This document shows, piece by piece, positions 1-5,763 of a stretch of DNA of 6,544 nucleotides. Under the pieces are notes generated by a model. The model saw nothing but the letters and a program-made list of their open reading frames with translations, made no database searches and was not told the DNA's origin. The stretch covers positions 1 through 6,544 of the forward strand of contig CABUMU010000106.1 in assembly GCA_902492855.1 (NCBI GenBank), given 5' to 3'. Source of the DNA: an uncultured Collinsella sp. (GTDB lineage Bacteria; Actinomycetota; Coriobacteriia; Coriobacteriales; Coriobacteriaceae). The translations under genes were made by a program, and so were the position numbers. Every line of letters begins with the position of its first letter. The first letter of the stretch is position 1.

Positions 1-2322
1 CAGCAGCTCCGGGAATCCGATAACGCCCACCAGGATGCCGGCGACTACAAACACAAAGAGCACCACACGTAAGGGCGTGAGAGGCTGCGAGATGCGCCAG
101 ATTAGGCTGACGCTCGCCGCGCACGACGTAAGCAGGCACATCGTAGACAGCGTGAGCTGGCTAAAGCCAAACACGCGCGCCACAAAGATATCGAGCGCCG
201 CAGCCAAAATGACCGCAATCGACGCCGGCAGTGCACGCTTGAGTACGTTGCTCAAAAACGCACCCTTCACACGAGCATTGTTGGGCTCCAGGCCCAACAC
301 AAAGCCCGGCGCGCCGATGCAGAAGAAGTTGATGAGCGTCATCTGGATGGGCTCGAAGGGGTACGGCGGCAGCGCGATACACAGCGCCGCCAGGCCCATC
401 GAGAACAGCGTCTTGGTCAGGAACAGTGAGGCCGAACGCTGCAGGTTGTTGATGGAGCGACGGCCCTCGGCCACCACGGCGGGCATCGAGGCAAAATCGT
501 TGTCGACGAGTACGATCTCGGCCACGTTGCGCGCGGCATCGGAGCCGGCCGCCATGGCGACGGAGCAGTCGGCCTCCTTGAGCGCCAGCACGTCGTTGAC
601 GCCGTCGCCCGTCATGGCCACGGTGTGCTCGCGGCGCTTGAGCGCCTGCACGAGCTCGCGCTTCTGCTGCGGGGTCACACGACCAAAGACATGGTAGCGG
701 TCCACTGCGGCATCGAGCTTGGCCGGCGTATCGAGCGTCGTGGCGTCCACATAAGCGTCCGCCCCCGGCACGCCCACCACGCGCGCGATCGACGACACCG
801 TACGCGGGTCGTCGCCGCTGATCACGTTGAGGGTCACGCCCTGCTCGTTAAAGTAGCCGATGGTCTCGGCCGCCGAGGTACGAATCTCGTCGCGGATGGT
901 CACAAATCCCACGGGCTCGGCCTCGCCCACCATATCCCCATCGGGCGTAAAGCCGTCCACGCGGGCCACCACGAGCACGCGGCAGGTATCGGCAAGCTCG
1001 GCGACACGGTTCTCGACCTGCGAAAACACACGCTCCGAAAGCACAAACTGCGCGGCGCCCATCACATAGGAGCCCTGCGCAAACGAAGCGCCGCTCCATT
1101 TTTTAGACGACGAGAATGGAATGACCGACAGCGGCTCGGACACCTCGACCGGGCGATCGGCGTAATAGTTGAGCAGCGCCTGGCATGTCTCGTTGGCATC
1201 GGCCGAGGTCGCACGTGCCACGTTAGTCAGCGCAAAATCGAGCACTGTGGTATCGACGGGAACAGCCGCCTCGTCCGAGTCCACGCCAAAGCCAACACCC
1301 TCAACAGGCAGCGGGTAGGTGCCCTCGACCTCCATACGACCCGAGGTAATGGTGCCCGTCTTGTCCAGGCACAGTACGTCGACGCGAGCGAGCGTCTCGA
1401 TGCAGTAGAGCTGCTGCGCCAGCACCTTGCGGCGGGCCAGGCGCACCGTGGCGATGGCGAGCACCGACGAGTTCAGCAGCACCAGGCCTTGCGGGATCAT
1501 GCCCAGCAGGGCGCCCACCGTGGACAGCAGCGCCGACGAAGGCACATGACCAGCCAACAGCTCGGAGAAGCACCACGAAAGCGCGCTATCGCCCGGGGTT
1601 CCCGCGGCATCCCACAGCTCGCTCACACTCGAGGCAAACAACGCCAAACCGAGCGGGATCATGATGATGCTCGTAAAGCGCACGATGGCGTTAAGCGCGT
1701 TCATGATCTCGGAATTGACCTTTTTGACGTACTTCGCCTCGTTATTAATTTTAGCCACGTAGTTGTCGGCGCCGACATGGATCACGCGGGCGCGCAGCAG
1801 GCCCGAGTCGATAAAGCTGCCGCTCATGAGCTCGGAACCGGGCTGTTTCTTAATAAGGTCGCTCTCGCCCGTCAGCAGGCTCTCGTTCACGAGCGCCTCG
1901 CCCGAAACCACCACGGCGTCAGCGGGAATCTGGTCGCCGCGCCCCAGGCAGATGATGTCGTCGAGCACGATCTGGTCCAGGTCGAGCTCCACCTCGGCGC
2001 CGTCGCGCACCGCGATGGCCTTCTTGGAGGTCAGCAGCGTGAGCTTATCGACCATCTTCTTGGACCGCATGGATTGAATGACGCCAATAGCGGTATTGAG
2101 GAACACCCCAAACAGGAACGTCAGGTTCTTAAACGAACCGGTCAAAATGACCAGGAACGCCAAGATCACGTTGATCAAATTGAACAGCGTGCAGAGGTTC
2201 TCGATGATGAGCTCTTTGACCGACTTGGTCTTGAGCTCCATGTTGCGGTTGATCTTACCGGCGGCGATGCGCTCCTCAACCTCGGCGCTCGAGAGTCCGC
2301 GCTCGATATCCGTTGCTGCCAT
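1..2322 (-). CDS. P-type cation-transporting ATPase, CtpE/Exp7-like (C-terminus cut by window edge)
   Basis: This is an integral membrane ion pump driven by ATP through a phospho-aspartate intermediate. It reads leftwards, and 774 residues are visible before the window ends in the last hydrophobic segments. Visible landmarks in order: membrane pair M1-M2 (about residues 40-82); actuator loop with TGES (151-154); M3-M4 (about 210-300) with P277-Q278-G279-L; phosphorylation motif DKTGT with D320; nucleotide-binding region (F403, KKWSG from 407, MGA at 421-423); hinge TGDGVND (571-577); and a hydrophobic C-terminal domain from about 605. There is no N-terminal CxxC metal domain and no CPx motif, so a heavy-metal pump is unlikely. 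The M6 region reads INFFCIGAPGFVLGLEPN, which resembles the CtpE/Exp7 group as I remember it; CtpE has been linked to calcium, but the ion here is unknown. The ATG at 2322 is preferred because GGGA lies 6 nt upstream; the in-frame ATG at 2334 has no such site. It lies downstream of the tRNA-Arg terminator on the same strand. Confidence 0.93.
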   Translation of the reverse strand, partial: MAATDIERGLSSAEVEERIAAGKINRNMELKTKSVKELIIENLCTLFNLINVILAFLVILTGSFKNLTFLFGVFLNTAIGVIQSMRSKKMVDKLTLLTSKKAIAVRDGAEVELDLDQIVLDDIICLGRGDQIPADAVVVSGEALVNESLLTGESDLIKKQPGSELMSGSFIDSGLLRARVIHVGADNYVAKINNEAKYVKKVNSEIMNALNAIVRFTSIIMIPLGLALFASSVSELWDAAGTPGDSALSWCFSELLAGHVPSSALLSTVGALLGMIPQGLVLLNSSVLAIATVRLARRKVLAQQLYCIETLARVDVLCLDKTGTITSGRMEVEGTYPLPVEGVGFGVDSDEAAVPVDTTVLDFALTNVARATSADANETCQALLNYYADRPVEVSEPLSVIPFSSSKKWSGASFAQGSYVMGAAQFVLSERVFSQVENRVAELADTCRVLVVARVDGFTPDGDMVGEAEPVGFVTIRDEIRTSAAETIGYFNEQGVTLNVISGDDPRTVSSIARVVGVPGADAYVDATTLDTPAKLDAAVDRYHVFGRVTPQQKRELVQALKRREHTVAMTGDGVNDVLALKEADCSVAMAAGSDAARNVAEIVLVDNDFASMPAVVAEGRRSINNLQRSASLFLTKTLFSMGLAALCIALPPYPFEPIQMTLINFFCIGAPGFVLGLEPNNARVKGAFLSNVLKRALPASIAVILAAALDIFVARVFGFSQLTLSTMCLLTSCAASVSLIWRISQPLTPLRVVLFVFVVAGILVGVIGFPELL

Positions 2323-2353
2323 ACCACGTCCCATCACGTCGCGTCGGTATAAG

Positions 2354-2388
2354 AAAAACCGCCCGGACCATGCGAGGTTCGGACGGTC
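2354..2388 (-). terminator. Intrinsic terminator of tRNA-Arg
   Basis: Read on the minus strand, the arms CCGTCCGAACC and GGTCCGGGCGG pair over 11 positions, with one G-U pair and one A-C mismatch, around a 6-nt loop (TCGCAT). TTTTT then CTT follow directly. It begins 10-15 nt after the CCA end of the tRNA, as expected for a tRNA terminator. The ATPase start codon lies only 31 nt beyond the T-run, so read-through could feed that gene. Confidence 0.85.
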
Positions 2389-2398
2389 TTACGTTCGA

Positions 2399-2475
2399 TG
2401 GTGCCCCATGTTGGATTCGAACCAACGGCCTTCTGCTCCGGAGGCAGACGCTCTAATCCCCTGAGCTAATAGGGC
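2399..2475 (-). tRNA. tRNA-Arg(CCG)
   Basis: The minus strand folds into a full cloverleaf of 77 nt including an encoded CCA. The acceptor stem GCCCTAT pairs with ATGGGGC (one G-U). The D arm is GCTC/GAGC with a 9-nt loop. The anticodon stem TCTGC/GCAGA encloses loop CTCCGGA, giving anticodon CCG, which reads the arginine codon CGG. A 5-nt variable region and T arm GTTGG-TTCGAAT-CCAAC follow. The discriminator is A and CCA is genomic. The gene has its own promoter upstream and a terminator downstream. No integrase or direct-repeat scar is visible beside it, so there is no sign that it serves as an integration site. Confidence 0.97.
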
Positions 2476-2486
2476 CAACATTTGGC

Positions 2487-2516
2487 ATTATACCCAAGTG
2501 CACCACGGGCTAACAA
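2487..2516 (-). promoter_or_regulatory. Promoter of tRNA-Arg
   Basis: On the minus strand a perfect -10 box TATAAT (2492-2487) lies 18 nt from a -35-like TTGTTA (2516-2511, 4 of 6 matches to TTGACA). The predicted start is near 2480, about 5 nt before the mature tRNA 5' end. Directly upstream of the -35 box is a T/A-rich tract (2517-2530), resembling the UP elements of stable-RNA promoters. Confidence 0.75.
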
Positions 2517-2592
2517 AATAAAAGAAAAAGCTTTGCAATTCCGAGGAAGACGCGGCGCAACGGCCCACTTTAGAAGGCAAAAGCGAGTCAGA

Positions 2593-2601
2593 TGGTATAA
2601 A
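2593..2601 (+). promoter_or_regulatory. Candidate extended -10 promoter of the aro operon
   Basis: TGG-TATAAA fits an extended -10 element (TGn then TATAAA, 5 of 6 matches to TATAAT). No convincing -35 hexamer lies 16-18 nt upstream, which is tolerated by extended -10 promoters. The predicted transcription start is around 2607-2609, giving an aroF leader of about 72 nt that includes the hairpin at 2622-2642. A TATATA at 2615-2620 is an alternative -10 box, but it would start transcription inside the hairpin and also lacks a -35 box. Confidence 0.4.
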
Positions 2602-2621
2602 CTCTCATGCACCATATATAC

Positions 2622-2646
2622 ACGGCTCGCATTGCGGGCCGTTTTT
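2622..2646 (+). terminator. Terminator-like hairpin in the aroF leader (putative attenuator)
   Basis: The arms ACGGCTCGC and GCGGGCCGT form nine continuous pairs, one of them G-U, around a 3-nt loop ATT. The run TTTTT starts at the foot of the stem, so the element looks like an intrinsic terminator pointing at aroF. The opposite strand has no T-run after the stem, so it is not a terminator for minus-strand transcripts. No plus-strand gene ends upstream, so the natural role is premature termination in the 5' leader of the aromatic operon. No T-box consensus or obvious competing antiterminator stem is visible, so what would control it is unknown. A chance hairpin in GC-rich DNA remains possible. 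Confidence 0.5.
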
Positions 2647-2679
2647 GCAAAAGTTATCCATCGAGGTGAGAGGCACACC

Positions 2680-3702
2680 ATGATTGCAATTTTAAAGCAG
2701 AGCGCCAGCGACGAGGCCGTCGGCCATATCGTCAGCTGGATTGAGAAAAAAGGCCTGAAGACCGATGTCTCGCGCGGCGAGAACGAGACCATCATCGGCC
2801 TGGTGGGCGATACGACCAAGATCGACCCGTTCCTGCTCGAGTCCATGGATGTCGTCGAGCGCGTGCAGCGCGTCTCCGAGCCTTTTAAGCGTGCCAACCG
2901 CAAGTTCCACCCCGAGGACACCGTCATCGACTGCGGCCACGGCGTCAAGATCGGCGGCGACCAGTTCCAGGTCATCGCCGGTCCCTGCTCCGTCGAGGGC
3001 GAGAACCTCATCCGCATCGCACGCCGCGTAAAGGCCGCCGGCGCCACAATGCTGCGCGGCGGTGCCTACAAGCCCCGCACCTCCCCCTACGCCTACCAGG
3101 GTATGGGCCCCGCCGGCCTCGACCTGCTGTGCGAGGCGTCTGCCGAGCTCGACATGCCGATCGTCACCGAGATCATGGACCCGCGCGACGTGCAGGTCTT
3201 CCTTGACAAGAAGATTGACGTCATGCAGATCGGCGCCCGCAACGCCCAGAACTTCCCCCTGCTCAAGGAGGTCGGCAAGACCCAGACCCCGATTCTGCTC
3301 AAGCGCGGCATGTCCGGCACGATCGATGAGCTGCTTATGGCAGCCGAGTACATCATGAGCGAGGGCAACGACAACGTCATCCTGTGCGAGCGCGGTATCC
3401 GCACCTTCGAGACCCGCACCCGCAACACATTCGACCTTAACGCCGTGCCGGTGCTGCACCACCTGTCGCACCTGCCCGTCGTCGCCGACCCCAGCCACGC
3501 CACCGGCTACACCCGCTACGTCGAGCCCATGGCGCTCGCCGCGACCGCCTGCGGTGCCAACGGCCTGGAGATCGAGGTCCACGACGAGCCGAGCCGCGCC
3601 TGGTCCGACGGCGCCCAGGCCCTCACCCCCGATCAGTTCGACGACACCATGCGCCGCATCCGAGCCATCCGCGAGGTTGTCTGCCAAGAGACCATGGAGT
3701 AG
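2680..3702 (+). CDS. aroF: 3-deoxy-7-phosphoheptulonate (DAHP) synthase, type I beta with ferredoxin-like regulatory domain
   Basis: It condenses phosphoenolpyruvate and erythrose 4-phosphate into DAHP, the committed first step of aromatic amino-acid synthesis, in the cytoplasm. The 340-residue protein matches the Thermotoga maritima type in size and layout: an N-terminal ferredoxin-like domain (about 1-70, starting MIAILKQ) and then a TIM barrel. Barrel motifs are GPCSVE (101-106), RGGAYKPRTSP (126-136), QIGARNAQNF (183-192) and LLKRG (206-210). The expected metal ligands are present as C103, H273, E299 and D310, each one residue later than in the T. maritima enzyme. In that family the N-terminal domain mediates feedback inhibition by Tyr/Phe, so the same is inferred here. 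The ATG at 2680 is chosen because GAGGTGA at 2663-2669 and a second GAGAGG at 2668-2673 precede it and because residue 1 starts the known domain. The frame stays open upstream to 2482, but that extension overlaps the tRNA promoter and is not protein-like. It is the first gene of the operon. Confidence 0.97.
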   Translation: MIAILKQSASDEAVGHIVSWIEKKGLKTDVSRGENETIIGLVGDTTKIDPFLLESMDVVERVQRVSEPFKRANRKFHPEDTVIDCGHGVKIGGDQFQVIAGPCSVEGENLIRIARRVKAAGATMLRGGAYKPRTSPYAYQGMGPAGLDLLCEASAELDMPIVTEIMDPRDVQVFLDKKIDVMQIGARNAQNFPLLKEVGKTQTPILLKRGMSGTIDELLMAAEYIMSEGNDNVILCERGIRTFETRTRNTFDLNAVPVLHHLSHLPVVADPSHATGYTRYVEPMALAATACGANGLEIEVHDEPSRAWSDGAQALTPDQFDDTMRRIRAIREVVCQETME

Positions 3703-3705
3703 CCC

Positions 3706-4620
3706 ATGGGTACGGTGAGAAACGCGCGCGTTAACCAGGGCGGCCCCAAGTGCGCCGGCATCGTCGGCCTTGGCCTCATCGGCGGTAGCTTTGCCCGCGG
3801 CTATGCACAGGCGGGCGTCCGCGTGCTGGCCTGGGACCCCGATGGCGATGTCATGACGGCCGCCAGCATGGGCACCGTTGCCGGCGAGCTCAACGACGAG
3901 ACACTCGGCGAATGCGACATCATCGTCCTGGCATGCTACCCCGAGGCCTGCATCGAGTGGCTCGAAGCGCACGCCCAGGCACTCGCCGACGCCACCGACA
4001 CCGAGGCCATCATGGGCCCCGTGGTGATCGACACCGTGGGCGTCAAGGGCATCGTGTGCGAGCGCGCCTTTGACCTTGCTCGCGAGCACGGTTTTTACTT
4101 TGTGGGCGCGCATCCCATGGCGGGCACGCAGTTCTCGGGCTACGCGCATTCCCGCGCCGACCTGTTCCAGGGCGCACCGCTCGTGCTCGTACCGCCCGCA
4201 GTGGACGACGCACTTAAGCTGGAGCTTTTGGGCCAGGTGCGCGAGATGGTGCGCCCCTTGGGCTTTGGCAAGTTCAGCGTAACGAGCGCCGCCGAGCACG
4301 ACCGCGTCATCGCCTTTACGAGCCAGCTCGCGCACGTCGTCTCCAACGCCTATGTTAAGAGCCCGACCGCTCAGGTCCACCACGGCTTTTCGGCCGGCAG
4401 CTACCGCGACCTCACCCGCGTAGCGCACCTCAATCCGCAGATGTGGTCCGAGCTCATGATCGACGACGCCGATGCGCTCGCCTTCGAGATTGATCATCTG
4501 ATCGAATCGCTCGGCGCCTACAGTCGCGCCCTTAAGGACCGCGACCAGCGCTATCTGGAGAATCTCCTTGCCGAGGGCGACCGCATCAAGCGCGCGCTCG
4601 ACGACGAGGCCTCCCACTAG
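3706..4620 (+). CDS. tyrA: Prephenate dehydrogenase
   Basis: It oxidatively decarboxylates prephenate to 4-hydroxyphenylpyruvate, the precursor of tyrosine, in the cytoplasm. The 304-residue protein starts with a Rossmann fold bearing GLGLIGGSFARG (21-32). An aspartate, D44 in AWDPD, at the end of the second strand favours NAD+ over NADP+. Further family motifs are VVIDTVGVKG (106-115), GAHPMAGTQFSGY (134-146) with likely catalytic H136, the helix TSQLAHVVSNA with H210, and AGSYRDLTRVA (230-240), whose arginines match the prephenate-binding region. No C-terminal ACT domain follows, unlike the Bacillus subtilis type, and no chorismate mutase domain is fused. Only 3 nt separate it from aroF, and its ribosome site GGAG (3696-3699) lies inside the end of aroF, so translation is probably coupled. 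An arogenate-preferring enzyme cannot be excluded from sequence alone. Confidence 0.95.
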   Translation: MGTVRNARVNQGGPKCAGIVGLGLIGGSFARGYAQAGVRVLAWDPDGDVMTAASMGTVAGELNDETLGECDIIVLACYPEACIEWLEAHAQALADATDTEAIMGPVVIDTVGVKGIVCERAFDLAREHGFYFVGAHPMAGTQFSGYAHSRADLFQGAPLVLVPPAVDDALKLELLGQVREMVRPLGFGKFSVTSAAEHDRVIAFTSQLAHVVSNAYVKSPTAQVHHGFSAGSYRDLTRVAHLNPQMWSELMIDDADALAFEIDHLIESLGAYSRALKDRDQRYLENLLAEGDRIKRALDDEASH

Positions 4621-4656
4621 ACCACCCATCACGCCAGGTCGAAAGGACCGAAGCTT

Positions 4657-5763
4657 ATGGCGATTACCATCGATATCGACACCGCACGCCCCTACCAGGT
4701 GCATGTGGGCACGTTTTTGCTGGAGCAGGCTGGCCCACTCGTACGCGCCACCGCCGGCGGCACCCGTGCCGTCATCGTGACGGACACCAATGTAGGCCCC
4801 CTCTACCAGATGCCCGTTAAGCAGAGCCTCGAATCCGCAGGCTACGAGGTGAGCATCTGCACCTTCGAGGCCGGCGAGGCCCATAAGCGTGCCGAGACCT
4901 ACGTTGGCATTTTGGAGTTTGTGGCCGAGCACGAGCTTTCGCGCTCCGACGTGATCGTGGCACTCGGCGGCGGCGTCGTGGGCGACGTTGCGGGCTTTGT
5001 GGCCGCCACCTACATGCGCGGCTGCAAGTTTGTGCAAATTCCCACAAGCCTGCTCGCCATGGTAGATTCGTCGGTTGGCGGCAAAACGGCCATCGACCTG
5101 GCAGCCGGCAAGAACCTGGCCGGCGCCTTTTGGCAGCCGAGCGTGGTCATCGCTGACGTGGGGTGCCTGGCGACCCTCACGCCCGAGCAGTTCGCCGACG
5201 GCTGCGGCGAGGTCGTCAAGCACGCCGTGATCGCCGACCCCGAGCTTTTCGCCGAGCTGGAGAAGACCCCGCTCACGCTGGAGCTGCTCAACCGCGATGT
5301 AGCCCGCGTAGCGCTCATCATCGCCCGCAATATTGACATCAAGCGCGCCGTGGTCGTCGCCGACGAGCGCGAAACCAACCAGCGCAAGCTCCTCAATTTT
5401 GGACACAGCGCCGGACACGCCGTCGAGGCCTGCAAGCACTTTGAGCTCGGACACGGCAACTGCGTTTCGATCGGCATGGGCATCATCACGCGCGCCGCGG
5501 CCCTGCACGGCATTTGCGATGCTGCACTGCCCGATCGTATTGAGGAACTCTGCGCCCGCCATGGCCTCAAGACCCGCTGCGACCTAGATGCCGACGCCGT
5601 CTTTGCCGAGGCGCTGCACGACAAAAAACGCTCCGGTGACACCATCGACCTGGTGATTCCGCACGGCATTGGCCGCTGCAGCATCGACCGCATGCCGCTT
5701 TCCACCTTCCACGATTTGATTGCCGAGGGCCTCGGCCAGAAGGGAGACGCTTCCGCATGTTAG
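4657..5763 (+). CDS. aroB: 3-dehydroquinate synthase
   Basis: It converts DAHP to 3-dehydroquinate, the second shikimate-pathway step, using NAD+ and a divalent metal such as zinc. The 368-residue length is normal for the family. The NAD-binding region holds VALGGGVVGDVAGFVAATYMRG (101-122 by position), followed by IPTSLLAMVDSSVGGKTAID (128-147). The expected metal ligands are E185 (in GCGEVVKH), H250 (in LNFGHSAGH) and H266 (in LGHGN). The ATG at 4657 is preceded by AAAGGA with a 9-nt spacer. That site partly sits in a small GGTC/GACC hairpin (4637-4649), which may temper translation. The gap after tyrA is only 36 nt and shows no terminator, and the stop codon overlaps the start of aroA, so it belongs to the same operon. 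Confidence 0.98.
   Translation: MAITIDIDTARPYQVHVGTFLLEQAGPLVRATAGGTRAVIVTDTNVGPLYQMPVKQSLESAGYEVSICTFEAGEAHKRAETYVGILEFVAEHELSRSDVIVALGGGVVGDVAGFVAATYMRGCKFVQIPTSLLAMVDSSVGGKTAIDLAAGKNLAGAFWQPSVVIADVGCLATLTPEQFADGCGEVVKHAVIADPELFAELEKTPLTLELLNRDVARVALIIARNIDIKRAVVVADERETNQRKLLNFGHSAGHAVEACKHFELGHGNCVSIGMGIITRAAALHGICDAALPDRIEELCARHGLKTRCDLDADAVFAEALHDKKRSGDTIDLVIPHGIGRCSIDRMPLSTFHDLIAEGLGQKGDASAC

Noticed and set aside
625..2352. A 575-codon open frame on the plus strand
   Set aside because: It is the codon-aligned antisense of the P-type ATPase. The protein is rich in His, Arg and Gln without domain features, while the minus strand shows TGES, DKTGT and TGDGVND in one frame.
2399..2475. 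tRNA-Arg as an attachment site for an integrated element
   Set aside because: No integrase, no second partial copy of the tRNA 3' end and no foreign-looking genes occur in the window.
2482..2679. N-terminal extension of aroF by 66 codons to an ATG at 2482
   Set aside because: The extension runs through the tRNA promoter and the leader hairpin and gives a basic, non-conserved-looking sequence. The ATG at 2680 has a strong ribosome site and matches the family N-terminus.
2466..3047. A 193-codon minus-strand frame over the tRNA, intergenic region and the start of aroF
   Set aside because: It overlaps the tRNA gene and the antisense of aroF, has no ribosome site of note and shows no recognisable domain.
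2692..5562. A 956-codon open frame on the minus strand spanning aroF, tyrA and most of aroB
   Set aside because: It is codon-aligned opposite three genuine genes that happen to share the same frame. It stays open because those genes lack TTA, CTA and TCA codons; it ends at the TTA of aroF (2692-2694) and is limited upstream by a CTA in aroB (5584-5586). Its translation is low-complexity and matches no family I recognise, whereas the plus-strand proteins carry full catalytic motifs.
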